From NCBI GenBank assembly GCA_029933275.1, contig JAOZOM010000047.1:1-10770 (forward strand): DNA of 10,770 nucleotides. Direction: 5' to 3'. Shown here piece after piece: positions 1 to 7,033 of the stretch. Position 1 is the stretch's first letter. Each line of letters starts with the position of its first letter. The notes under the pieces were generated by a model. The model searched no databases. It was not told where the DNA came from and worked only from the letters and a program-made list of their open reading frames with translations. The translations under genes and the position numbers were made by a program. This stretch comes from Anaerolineales bacterium. Lineage in GTDB: Bacteria > Chloroflexota > Anaerolineae > Anaerolineales > Villigracilaceae.

Positions 1-53
1 CCGTTGGCGTTTGGCGCAGGGATGCGCGACATGGCGATGGCGAGGATTTTCAT
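1..53 (-). CDS. Start of an unidentified protein, cut by the window edge
   Basis: The first 17 codons of a leftward reading frame are visible, beginning MKILAIAMSRIPAPNAN and open to the window edge. The proposed ATG lies 12 bp beyond the stop codon of the cupin gene on the same strand, so it could be the fourth gene of the def-recF-cupin cluster. No convincing Shine-Dalgarno sequence precedes it; a GGGG stretch near the cupin stop is too far away. A short hydrophobic strand followed by a P-rich turn is seen at the start of several Rossmann-like enzymes, including some glycosyltransferases, but this is far too little to name a function. Confidence 0.4.
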   Translation of the reverse strand, partial: MKILAIAMSRIPAPNAN

Positions 54-65
54 TTGCTATTTAAT

Positions 66-419
66 CTACCCCAAAATCTCCACTTTATCTTCGAGATTTG
101 GCACGGAGCAGAGAAAAACAAAAGGCTCATCGCCAATCGTTTCGTAGGAGTGGGGCAATCCGGCGGGAATGTAGAGAACGCGGTCTTTTTCAACCTCATA
201 AACTTCATCGCCGAGACGAACTTTGCCGCGTCCGCTGAGAACAAGTTGTTCATGTTCAACGGTGTTCGTATGGAGAGGCATTGATCCACCGGGTTGCATC
301 GTAAAACGGCGCATCGCAAAATGGGGGGCTTCTTCGGGTGAAATCAAAACTTGGATGGTGGTTTTGACTGCCGAGCTAATTTTTGTGGCTTCTACGTCTG
401 AAAATTTTTTAACGAGCAT
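66..419 (-). CDS. Small single-domain cupin (TM1459-like)
   Basis: A 117-residue protein that is essentially one cupin beta-barrel. Cupin motif 1 is at residues 44-63 (GGSMPLH, then EHE and a closing G) and motif 2 at about 79-91 (IPAGLPH), followed by FLCSVP. The layout matches the small manganese cupin TM1459 of Thermotoga, whose four metal ligands are histidines. Aligned on that pattern, the ligands here are H50, N52, H56 and H90, so the second histidine is replaced by asparagine. The substrate is unknown; small cupins of this kind include dioxygenases, isomerases and sugar- or metal-binding proteins. The start is supported by an AGGAGA ribosome site just upstream (about 424-430). The gene follows recF by 28 bp, so co-transcription is likely, though no functional tie is evident. 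Confidence 0.85.
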   Translation of the reverse strand: MLVKKFSDVEATKISSAVKTTIQVLISPEEAPHFAMRRFTMQPGGSMPLHTNTVEHEQLVLSGRGKVRLGDEVYEVEKDRVLYIPAGLPHSYETIGDEPFVFLCSVPNLEDKVEILG

Positions 420-447
420 GTTAGTCTCCTTTTTTAGGTAAATCTGC

Positions 448-1653
448 TTATGCTTTTTCTACTCTTCCCTTTTCAACTTGCCAAACCGTGGCTTCCTTTA
501 CGAAATTTTCGGTGAAAAGTTGCAAGTCGGTCGTGGTAAGTAGGCTTTGTTCACTTTTGTCTAAATAGCCGAGTAAATCGTGGCGGCGTTGCGGGTCGAG
601 TTCCGCCATTACTTCATCGAGCAAAATCAGGGGCCACTCGCCAGAGCGATTTTTCATCCAATCGACTTCGGCGAGTTTGAGCGAGAGCAGGGCTGTCCGC
701 ATTTGACCGCGCGAGCCGTAATCACCCAAATCGATGCCGTTGGCGAGAAAACGAAGTTCGTCGCGATGTGGTCCAATTGTGGTGATGCCGCGAGCGATTT
801 CTTCGGTGCGCAAAGCTGTCAAACGCTCGACAAAGCCTTTTTTAATGGAATCAAGTTCAATTCCAGAGCGATCCGCGGCTGTATCCAATTTGAGAGGATA
901 TTGGTTTTGTGGATTTGGGAGGGGATCGTAAGCCGGTCGATAGGCGAGTCGCAGAATCTCATCCCCGTGCGTTAACTCGTGGTGAACACGTGCCGCGAGA
1001 GATTCTAACTCGTTTATGGCTTGAATCCGCCAAAATATCAGTTTTGCCCCCCGATCTGTTACCGTTTCATCCCAATACTCAAGCTGATTCGGGTCCCCGC
1101 CGCGCTCGGCGAGTTGTTTGAGCAGCGCATTGCGTTGGGTGATGGCTTGCGCGTATTCGCTGAGGGTGCGCGCATACGCGGGGATGATTTGAGCGAGGGT
1201 CTGGTTGAGATAACGGCGGCGTTCGCTGGGGCTACCCTCTACGATTTGTGACATCTGCGGGACAAAAAGCACCGCATTGAAATGTCCAATTGCCTCGCTG
1301 GCGGTGCGTTTCACGCCATCCAGCAGAATTTCTTTGCGGAGCCGTTTGCCGTTTACGCCAACCGGCTCGTAGATAAGACGCACTTCAAGGCGATGTCGCG
1401 TACCTTTGCGCTGAAAATCTGCCACGATGCGCCCAACGGTAAGATTGTTGCCGCGCGCGGCGATAAAATTGACCAGTTGTCTATCCGTATGCGTTTGGAA
1501 GGAGGTGAAGGCAGCAAGAAAGTAAATCGCTTCGAGGACGCTGGTTTTTCCCTGTGCATTCTTTCCGACTAACAAAAGAGACTGCCGTGGAAGTTCCATA
1601 TCCAGGCGGGCGAAATTGCGGAAGTTAGTCAGGGAGAGGTGGGTTAAATACAT
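448..1653 (-). CDS. recF: DNA replication and repair protein RecF
   Basis: A 401-residue ABC/SMC-type ATPase that helps load RecA, with RecO and RecR, at gapped DNA and stalled forks in the cytoplasm. The start MYLTHLSLTNFRNF is the usual RecF beginning (first strand, then the Asn-Phe-Arg-Asn element). The Walker A motif is at residues 30-37 (GKNAQGKT). The GPHRDE motif is at 294-299, the ABC signature at 313-319 (SRGQMRT), and Walker B at 342-347 (LILLDE), followed by a D-loop (ELDPQRR). Length and motif order are normal for the family, and all catalytic residues are present. The gene lies 66 bp downstream of def, with an imperfect palindrome in that gap, and just upstream of the cupin gene. 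A G-rich stretch (GGGGTAG) before the ATG is a weak ribosome site. dnaN lies on the opposite strand about 800 bp away. Confidence 0.97.
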   Translation of the reverse strand: MYLTHLSLTNFRNFARLDMELPRQSLLLVGKNAQGKTSVLEAIYFLAAFTSFQTHTDRQLVNFIAARGNNLTVGRIVADFQRKGTRHRLEVRLIYEPVGVNGKRLRKEILLDGVKRTASEAIGHFNAVLFVPQMSQIVEGSPSERRRYLNQTLAQIIPAYARTLSEYAQAITQRNALLKQLAERGGDPNQLEYWDETVTDRGAKLIFWRIQAINELESLAARVHHELTHGDEILRLAYRPAYDPLPNPQNQYPLKLDTAADRSGIELDSIKKGFVERLTALRTEEIARGITTIGPHRDELRFLANGIDLGDYGSRGQMRTALLSLKLAEVDWMKNRSGEWPLILLDEVMAELDPQRRHDLLGYLDKSEQSLLTTTDLQLFTENFVKEATVWQVEKGRVEKA

Positions 1654-1661
1654 TTTCTACC

Positions 1662-1715
1662 CCACAAAGACATAAAGGTCGCAAAGAAAACTTTGTGTAC
1701 TCTCTGTCTCAGTGG
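1662..1715 (-). repeat. Imperfect palindrome between def and recF
   Basis: Arms of 24 bases at 1663-1686 and 1691-1714 surround an AAAA loop. Of 24 positions, 17 pair by Watson-Crick rules and 2 more as G-U when read as leftward RNA. The wording (CACAAAGACATAAAGG, GCAAAG, CTTTGTG) resembles the stretch at 6948-6975 and the core of the element at 10612-10676, which suggests a dispersed repeat family. It sits just after the def stop codon and just before the recF start, so in the transcript it would fold between the two genes and could affect mRNA processing or stability. It lacks a terminal U-run, so it is not a standard terminator. Confidence 0.6.
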
Positions 1716-1719
1716 TGAA

Positions 1720-2223
1720 TTAGACATTATCTACATAATCATCATCAGCTTGCCAGATGCTTTCAGCAAGATCGGTGAAGAGGACTCCATGCAGATGGTT
1801 GATCTCATGCTGAAAGATGCGCGCCACCCAACCATTGAGCTTATATTTGACATTTTTCCCGTTGCGGTTCTGTCCTTTAACGATAATGGATACAGAACGC
1901 TCCACATCGCCGACAATGCCGGGGATGGAGAGACAGCCCTCCACGCCCATCACTTTTTCATCGGAGGCGCGGGTAATTTCTGGATTGACGACCGCGTAAA
2001 GCTGAGAAGGAGCTTCTTCATCCTCTTCATCGCCAAACTCAATGATGATTACTTTTTCGAGAACGCCGATTTGCGGTGCGGCAAGCCCAACGCCGGGCGC
2101 GTCTCGCATGGTTTCTACCATATCGTCAATTAGGGTTTTGAGATTTTTATCAAATTTTGTCACCTTATGAGATTTTTTCCGCAAAACTTCATTCGGGACG
2201 GTAATTACTTTTCTAAGAGTCAT
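1720..2223 (-). CDS. def: Peptide deformylase
   Basis: A 167-residue metalloenzyme that removes the formyl group from the N-terminal methionine of new proteins as they leave the ribosome. All three family motifs are intact: motif I GVGLAAPQIG at residues 44-53, motif II EGCLS at 95-99, and motif III HEINH at 139-143. The metal ligands are C97, H139 and H143, the catalytic glutamate is E140, and Q51 is the conserved glutamine. The start MTLRKVITVPNEVLR was chosen because AGAAGG stands 6-7 bases upstream and the following sequence matches the usual beginning of the family. An in-frame ATG eight codons earlier adds a basic stretch and has no ribosome site. The protein ends in an acidic tail (ADDDYVDNV). 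It is the first gene of the leftward cluster with recF and the cupin. Confidence 0.96.
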   Translation of the reverse strand: MTLRKVITVPNEVLRKKSHKVTKFDKNLKTLIDDMVETMRDAPGVGLAAPQIGVLEKVIIIEFGDEEDEEAPSQLYAVVNPEITRASDEKVMGVEGCLSIPGIVGDVERSVSIIVKGQNRNGKNVKYKLNGWVARIFQHEINHLHGVLFTDLAESIWQADDDYVDNV

Positions 2224-2242
2224 TTTTTGCCTTCTGTTTTTT

Positions 2243-2284
2243 CGCATTGCGTCTTGGTTTTACAGAACACACATACGCTTTGCG
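2243..2284 (-). repeat. Possible hairpin in the def leader
   Basis: CGCATTGCGT at 2243-2252 and ACGCTTTGCG at 2275-2284 can pair at 8 of 10 positions, with a 22-base loop. The hairpin would lie in the def 5' leader if the proposed promoter is used. It may be an RNA structure or another degenerate copy of the CGCAAAG palindromes in this genome. No riboswitch family was recognised. Because the pairing is interrupted, a chance origin is possible. Confidence 0.25.
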
Positions 2285-2292
2285 AGAAAAAA

Positions 2293-2298
2293 ATTATA
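2293..2298 (-). promoter_or_regulatory. Candidate -10 box for the def-recF-cupin cluster
   Basis: Read leftward, a perfect TATAAT sits in an AT-rich stretch about 70 bases before the def start. No good -35 hexamer is seen at 16-18 bases upstream. It is the best promoter-like sequence on this strand of the divergent intergenic region, but AT-rich DNA gives such matches by chance. Confidence 0.4.
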
Positions 2299-2396
2299 TT
2301 TAAAATGAAGATATCTTTCTTTGAGCATTTAAGTCTTTTCCTTCATGATTTTACCCGATTTTAGGAAGAAGGGCTGAGATGAGAGTGAAAGTTTAA

Positions 2397-2405
2397 TGAT
2401 ATACT
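2397..2405 (+). promoter_or_regulatory. Candidate extended -10 promoter for dnaN
   Basis: TGATATACT forms an extended -10 element (TG, one base, then TATACT). It would start RNA near 2411-2413 and give a leader of about 33 bases that includes the dnaN ribosome site. A second arrangement, TTGAAA at 2407-2412 with TATAAG at 2430-2435 and a 17-base spacer, is closer to consensus. It would, however, start transcription almost on the dnaN ATG and leave out the ribosome site. The first is preferred for that reason. Confidence 0.4.
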
Positions 2406-2433
2406 TTTGAAAATTCATTCACCCCATCATATA

Positions 2434-2438
2434 AGAGG
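2434..2438 (+). promoter_or_regulatory. Ribosome binding site of dnaN
   Basis: AGAGG stands six bases before the ATG at 2445, which is good Shine-Dalgarno spacing and fixes the dnaN start. It partly overlaps the alternative -10 hexamer TATAAG. Confidence 0.6.
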
Positions 2439-2444
2439 TCTGGC

Positions 2445-3575
2445 ATGAAAGTAACCGTCCTTCAAGAAAATTTATCACACGGTTTGGGCATTGTTTCCCG
2501 CGCCGTTTCACCCCGTAGCACGCTCCCTGTTTTGGCGAATATCTTAATCGCTACCGATGAGGGACGTTTACGTCTCTCCGCAACAAATTTAGAGTTGGGC
2601 ATCACCGCTTGGATACCAGCCAAGGTCGAGGATGAGGGTTCGACAACAATCCCCTCACGTACTTTTTCTGATTTGGTCAACACTTTGCCCGGCGATCAGG
2701 TTTTACTAAATTTGGACGACGAAACGCAAACGATGAATATCCGTAGTGGCGCATCCACAAATGATATTAAGGGAATTGATGCCGATGAGTTCCCTCCCTT
2801 GACTGCGCCAGATATGGAGGGGGCGATTCAACTCAACGTGGCGGATTTCAAAGAGATGATTCACCAAGTCGCATTTGCGGCTTCGACAGACGAAGCGCGT
2901 CCTGTTTTGATGGGTGTTTTAATGACCGTGAGCGGCGATCAAATCGTGATGGCTTCGGCAGACGGCTTCCGTTTATCGGTTCGCAAAGCGACTCTTTCTG
3001 CTCCAGTTGAGAAAGCGGTTAATGCGATTATCCCTGCACGTGCATTGAGCGAATTAGCCCGAATTGCCGGGGATAGCGATACGATCTCGATGGTTGTTCC
3101 TGAAGGGCGCGGGCAGGTGATTTTCAGAGTTAAAGATGCGGAATTAGTCTCACAACTGATAGAGGGAACTTTCCCCGATTATGAACAAATTATCCCGCGC
3201 TCTTATAAATCGCGGACATTGATTTCGACCGCAGCATTGCTCAAGGCGTGCAAGCAAGCTGAAATCTTCGCACGAGACGGGACAAACGTGGCTCGGTTAG
3301 AGATCAAAGCAGCCGAGAATGATATGGAACCAAGCGAGGTGGAGATTTCCGCTCAATCGGAGGAAACCGGCTCGAACGAGACGATTGTCGAGGCGACTGT
3401 AGACGGAATCGGCTTGTTGATCGCGTTTAATGTCAAATTCCTACGCGAGGTTTTAGAGATTATCAAAACGCCGAATGTGGCTCTTGAAACCTCCGCTCCC
3501 AATGCGCCCGGGGTGGTTCGTCCGGTTGGCGATGATGATTTTACGCATGTCATCATGCCGATGCACTTGGGGTAA
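2445..3575 (+). CDS. dnaN: DNA polymerase III beta subunit (sliding clamp)
   Basis: A 376-residue protein of normal length that forms the ring clamp tethering DNA polymerase III to the template and serving as a docking site for repair and ligation proteins. The three repeated clamp domains can be followed. The first begins MKVTVLQENLSHGLGIVSRA, with the usual LPVLANILI and LSATNLELGI segments. The second holds FAASTDEARPVLMGVLM and SADGFRLSV at about 145-180. The third ends with VIMPMHLG, close to the family's usual IMPMRL-type C-terminus. The gene is divergent from def, has its own promoter-like sequences and ribosome site, and is closed by a strong intrinsic terminator, so it appears monocistronic. 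No dnaA, gyrB or clear origin is seen nearby. Confidence 0.97.
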   Translation: MKVTVLQENLSHGLGIVSRAVSPRSTLPVLANILIATDEGRLRLSATNLELGITAWIPAKVEDEGSTTIPSRTFSDLVNTLPGDQVLLNLDDETQTMNIRSGASTNDIKGIDADEFPPLTAPDMEGAIQLNVADFKEMIHQVAFAASTDEARPVLMGVLMTVSGDQIVMASADGFRLSVRKATLSAPVEKAVNAIIPARALSELARIAGDSDTISMVVPEGRGQVIFRVKDAELVSQLIEGTFPDYEQIIPRSYKSRTLISTAALLKACKQAEIFARDGTNVARLEIKAAENDMEPSEVEISAQSEETGSNETIVEATVDGIGLLIAFNVKFLREVLEIIKTPNVALETSAPNAPGVVRPVGDDDFTHVIMPMHLG

Positions 3576-3595
3576 TTTTTTAAAATTCTCTAATC

Positions 3596-3629
3596 AAAAT
3601 GTCAGGGAAATAATACCCTGACATTTTTT
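3596..3629 (+). terminator. Intrinsic terminator of dnaN
   Basis: A perfect 12-bp stem pairs 3596-3607 (AAAATGTCAGGG) with 3616-3627 (CCCTGACATTTT) around an eight-base loop. It ends in a run of six T at 3624-3629. It begins 20 bases after the dnaN stop codon. On the opposite strand it would have an A-rich start and T-run as well, but no leftward gene ends here. Confidence 0.9.
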
Positions 3630-3647
3630 ATATCTCATGGTGATTTT

Positions 3648-5993
3648 ATGTCTTTAGGGCTTCCTGCTTTAAATCGTATTTTGAATATCTATTTAACGCT
3701 CAATCGCTACCCCGTTTTAAGTACAAGGATTCGAGCGAGAATGCGAAAAAAGCTTTTTAAGAGCAAGGCGGTTTCGCGGAAGAAATTTAATGCCGAAGCA
3801 CACGAGAAAGCGATTTTATCGCAATCACGCGAGGGTTTACGCGATCCCTTTTCAGAGGAATCTTCCGAAACTTGGGAATTACGTCTCTCACGCGTGCGGG
3901 ACTCTCTCACAGATTTCTATTTTGCCTATCATTTTCCGCCAGAATTGCTGGATGAGATTGTTATCAAAATTCTTTCGGAACACGGCACCCCCCTCCTCGA
4001 ACTTGATGAGGATCGATTTGACTTCTTGCCGCCCGAGCTGGCTCTTGATAACGCAACCACGTTGGAAAATCTCCCATCCGAAAAACGGAGCAATTTTGAA
4101 CCGCGTCTGAAAGATACCAAAGTTGTTCTGATTCGCAAATTGATTAGCGATCAACTCGCGTATATCAATATCGCGAAAAAATGGTTCAAAATCTCAGATT
4201 TGAAGAAAATTCGCGATCGGACGATTGGACCAGGAAAAATCGGCGGAAAAGCCGCGGGGATGTTGCTGGCGGCGCGTATCCTTTCAGAAGTTGCCCCGAA
4301 TGAGATTAAAAAACATATTCGCACTCCCGATTCTTATTATCTCGGCTCCGGCGTGATGTATGAGATGATGGAATATAGCGGATTGATGAAATGGGCAGAC
4401 CAAAAATATAAACCTGAGGCACAAATTCGCGCCGAACATCCGCATTTGGAAAAAGAATTCCTTCAAGCGAAATTTCCCGATGAAATTGCCGAACGCTTAG
4501 AAGATTTAATTGAAAAAGCAGGAAAACGTCCGATGATTGTCCGCTCTTCGAGTTTGCTCGAAGATAATTTTGGACACTCTTTTGCTGGAAAATACGAAAG
4601 CTATTTTTGCCCCAATCAAGGAAATTCCGAAGAAAATCTCGACTATCTTTCTAAATCGATAGCTCGTGTTTACGCAAGTGCACTTCGCGCTGAACCGATT
4701 ATCTATCGGCAACAAACGGGATTAATTGATTACGACGAGCGGATTGCCATCTTAATCCAATTTGTGGAGGGAGAAAAAGCGGGAGATTATTTTCTTCCAC
4801 ATGGGGCAGGCGTTGCTTTTAGCCGTAACCTTTATCGCTGGTCGCCAGAGATTCGGCGCGAGGATGGTTTCCTCCGTCTCGTTTGGGGCTTGGGAACGCG
4901 TGCTGTAGATCAAACCGGCAACGATTATCCGCGCCTTGTCGCGTTGAGCCGCCCGCTTTTGCATCCCGCCGATGGGATTAAAGCCATTCAACGCTACTCA
5001 CAACAATATGTGGATTTGATTGATCTCAAAGCAAATGAATTTACCTCCCTGCCGGTTAGCGAAGTCGTCAATTCTCGTTATGCGCCGCTACGCTATATCG
5101 CCCAAAATGTTGAAGACGGCTACCTCTCTGCGCTACGCACAAATTTAATTGATAAAGATAAATTAGTACTCACTTTTGATGAATTGCTACGCCGCACGCG
5201 TTTCGCCGAGGAAATGAAAATCTCTCTACAACTGCTCGAAGAACATTATAAATCGCCCGTAGATACTGAGTTTTCTATTAAAATTCTCAACCCCAGAGAG
5301 GTGCAACCCGAAGTTGAAATCACCATTTTACAATGTCGCCCGCAAAGCCATATCAAAGAAAATAACGAAGTTCACTTGCCCACAAAAATCGGTAAGAAGC
5401 GCATTGTTTTCTCTACAAAGCGGATGGTGCCGCGCGGTAGCGTCACAGGAATTCGCTATGTCCTCTTCGTCTCACCCGAGGGATATTTCAGCCTAGAAAC
5501 GCAAATAGAGCGGAATAAATTGGAAAGGGCGATTGGTCACCTTAACGCGGCTTTGGAGGAGGAGAATTACATTGCCGTTGGTCCCGGACGTTGGGGAACA
5601 TCGTCCCCGGATTTGGGCGTGCATATCGGCTACGCAGACATCTATAACACCCGAGCATTGGTAGAGCTTTCCGGCGAGGGCGTTGGGACAGCTCCCGAAC
5701 CTTCTTTCGGGACGCATTTTTTTCAAGATTTAATGGAAGCGGAGATTTACCCTCTCGCCGTCTATCTTGATGATGAAGATGCAATTTTCAACCGAAAATT
5801 CTTCTATAAAACAAAAAATCGCCTGCAAGATTGGATCAGTGCAGACGAGAATTTGCTCAAATGCTTAAGGCTAATTGCAGTCAACGATTTTCGCCCCGAG
5901 CATCATCTTGACCTCGTCATGGATGATGAAAAAGGGCGCGCAGTCGCGTATTTGGAGAGAGATGAAGAACAAGTCTATTTCGGTGGGTTATAG
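3648..5993 (+). CDS. PEP/pyruvate-binding domain protein without the phosphohistidine domain
   Basis: A 781-residue soluble protein. Residues about 190-566 form the ATP-grasp-type nucleotide-binding module seen in PEP synthase and pyruvate phosphate dikinase. Visible motifs are GPGKIGGKAAG at 194-204, VRSSSLLEDNFGHSFAGKYES at 298-318 and LQCRPQ at 561-566. The swivelling domain with its phosphorylated histidine (a GG..SH..I signature) and the TIM-barrel pyruvate domain are both absent. Instead there is a helical, basic N-terminus (1-190) and an unrecognised C-terminal domain (570-781). The latter has a glycine-rich segment GPGRWGTSSPDLG at 645-657 and FGTHFFQDLMEAEIYPLAVY at 687-706. It may phosphorylate a different acceptor or bind a nucleotide as a sensor; the substrate is unknown. 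The start has only a weak GGTG ribosome site and lies 18 bp past the dnaN terminator. The 3' end overlaps era by 19 bp in opposite orientation. Confidence 0.9.
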   Translation: MSLGLPALNRILNIYLTLNRYPVLSTRIRARMRKKLFKSKAVSRKKFNAEAHEKAILSQSREGLRDPFSEESSETWELRLSRVRDSLTDFYFAYHFPPELLDEIVIKILSEHGTPLLELDEDRFDFLPPELALDNATTLENLPSEKRSNFEPRLKDTKVVLIRKLISDQLAYINIAKKWFKISDLKKIRDRTIGPGKIGGKAAGMLLAARILSEVAPNEIKKHIRTPDSYYLGSGVMYEMMEYSGLMKWADQKYKPEAQIRAEHPHLEKEFLQAKFPDEIAERLEDLIEKAGKRPMIVRSSSLLEDNFGHSFAGKYESYFCPNQGNSEENLDYLSKSIARVYASALRAEPIIYRQQTGLIDYDERIAILIQFVEGEKAGDYFLPHGAGVAFSRNLYRWSPEIRREDGFLRLVWGLGTRAVDQTGNDYPRLVALSRPLLHPADGIKAIQRYSQQYVDLIDLKANEFTSLPVSEVVNSRYAPLRYIAQNVEDGYLSALRTNLIDKDKLVLTFDELLRRTRFAEEMKISLQLLEEHYKSPVDTEFSIKILNPREVQPEVEITILQCRPQSHIKENNEVHLPTKIGKKRIVFSTKRMVPRGSVTGIRYVLFVSPEGYFSLETQIERNKLERAIGHLNAALEEENYIAVGPGRWGTSSPDLGVHIGYADIYNTRALVELSGEGVGTAPEPSFGTHFFQDLMEAEIYPLAVYLDDEDAIFNRKFFYKTKNRLQDWISADENLLKCLRLIAVNDFRPEHHLDLVMDDEKGRAVAYLERDEEQVYFGGL

Positions 5994-6883
5994 CCGAAAC
6001 GGCGCAAATAGCTTTCGTTATTTCGCCAATCTTTAAGCATCTTCACGCGTAAATTTAGGAAGACTTTGCGTCCGCTCATTGCTTCAATTTCTTTACGAGC
6101 AGCAGAACCAATTTTTTTGAGCGTTTTGCCGCCCTCGCCGATGACGATTCCCTTTTGCGAATCTCGCTCGACAAAAAGGGTCGCGGCGATATAGGCACCT
6201 TTGTCACCACGCTCGGTGAACTCGTCTACGCGGACAGCAATGCTGTGCGGGATTTCGTGACGGAGGAAAATTAGACAGGCTTCACGAATCAGTTCAGCGG
6301 CAATTTCGCGTTCGTAGAGATCAGTTACCTGCTCAGCGGGGAAATCGGGAGGGCGTTCTTCGAGATTCTCAATAATTATTTCAAGGAGTTCATCGCGACC
6401 ATCGCCACGCGTCGCGGAGAGGGGGAGAACCAGCTCGGCGGCGGGAAAAAGCTCACGATAGCGGCTTTGGCTAGATTCTGTTTCTTCTCGCGTTAATCTG
6501 TCCGTTTTATTGGTAGCAAGCAAGAGCGGGGGGCGATGCGAAATTTCCAAAAGCAACGCGGCGATTTTTTTATCCTCTTCTGTCGGATTAACGGAAGCAT
6601 CCACCAGCCAGAGAATTAAATCCACCCCATCGAGGGCTTCTTCGGCATTTAAATTGAGAGCTTTACCCAATTTATGATGAGGATTATGGATGCCGGGCGT
6701 ATCCACAAAGATAATTTGCGCTTCGTCTGTGGTCAGAATCCCAAGCTGAGAGCGGCGGGTGGTTTGCGGACGCGGCGAAACGGCGGCGATTTTTTGCCCA
6801 AGCAGAGCATTGATGAGGGTAGATTTGCCAACATTGGGACGACCAATGACAGCAACAAAACCAGAGCGGAAGGTATCATTCAT
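5975..6883 (-). CDS. era: GTPase Era, 30S ribosome assembly factor
   Basis: A 302-residue GTPase that binds the 3' end of 16S rRNA and assists late 30S subunit maturation. The GTPase motifs are complete: G1 GRPNVGKS at residues 14-21, G3 DTPG at 61-64, G4 NKTD at 125-128, and G5 SAT at 156-158. The C-terminal KH RNA-binding domain follows, with VIGEGGKTLKKIG at 237-249 and the usual KDWRNNESYLRRFGY end. Length is normal. The start MNDTFRSGFVAVIGRP fits the family, but no Shine-Dalgarno sequence precedes it; a TATAAA lies six bases upstream, which could mean a leaderless transcript. Its last codons overlap the end of the convergent PEP-binding gene. The histidine kinase gene is upstream on the same strand, 150 bp away. 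Confidence 0.97.
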   Translation of the reverse strand: MNDTFRSGFVAVIGRPNVGKSTLINALLGQKIAAVSPRPQTTRRSQLGILTTDEAQIIFVDTPGIHNPHHKLGKALNLNAEEALDGVDLILWLVDASVNPTEEDKKIAALLLEISHRPPLLLATNKTDRLTREETESSQSRYRELFPAAELVLPLSATRGDGRDELLEIIIENLEERPPDFPAEQVTDLYEREIAAELIREACLIFLRHEIPHSIAVRVDEFTERGDKGAYIAATLFVERDSQKGIVIGEGGKTLKKIGSAARKEIEAMSGRKVFLNLRVKMLKDWRNNESYLRRFGYNPPK

Positions 6884-6888
6884 AGGGT

Positions 6889-6894
6889 TTTATA
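6889..6894 (-). promoter_or_regulatory. Candidate -10 box for era
   Basis: Read leftward, TATAAA lies five bases from the era ATG. With usual spacing, transcription would begin at or next to the start codon, giving a leaderless mRNA, which would agree with the lack of a ribosome site. The -35 region is poor, so this is a suggestion only. Confidence 0.25.
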
Positions 6895-6942
6895 TTAAAG
6901 GTTGAAGGTTTGAAAGTTGATAGGAAATGAAAATTAAATAAC

Positions 6943-6975
6943 TTATCCACAAAGTCGCACGAAGAAACACGAAGT
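6943..6975. repeat. Half-copy of the CACAAAG-type repeat between the kinase and era
   Basis: The stretch from 6948 reads CCACAAAGTCGCACGAAG and then AAACACGAAG, with CACGAAG present twice. It resembles one arm of the palindrome at 1662-1715 and carries no matching second arm, so it looks like a decayed or partial copy. Its left edge also forms TTATCCACA (6943-6951), a perfect DnaA-box consensus, but it is a single site. The rest of the 150-bp gap holds nothing recognisable beyond the possible era -10 box. Confidence 0.4.
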
Positions 6976-7033
6976 TTTTATGTTAAAAAACAAGTTTTAA
7001 TTGCGGCTTCTAGGAGGAGTTTATCACGAAAAC

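Noticed and set aside
580..975. Rightward reading frame of 131 codons opposite recF
   Set aside because: It is antisense to a fully conserved recF and encodes no recognisable motif, so it is a shadow of recF codon use.
1693..2133. Rightward 146-codon frame opposite def
   Set aside because: It mirrors the deformylase gene; no ribosome site or domain was seen.
2224..2247. Longer def start adding eight basic residues
   Set aside because: No ribosome site precedes it, while AGAAGG precedes the inner ATG, and family members start with the sequence following that inner ATG.
5975..5993. Functional meaning of the 19-bp tail-to-tail overlap between the PEP-binding gene and era
   Set aside because: Short convergent overlaps are common in compact bacterial genomes, and both proteins end with normal-looking termini.
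6943..6951. Perfect DnaA box TTATCCACA, possible replication origin
   Set aside because: It is a single site in a 150-bp gap, without a cluster of boxes or an AT-rich unwinding region, and it merges into a CACAAAG-type repeat that explains the wording. dnaN alone does not mark an origin.
6952..7033. Terminator after the histidine kinase
   Set aside because: Only a weak five-pair AAAAC/GTTTT palindrome is present, with no GC-rich stem followed by a T-run in the leftward direction.
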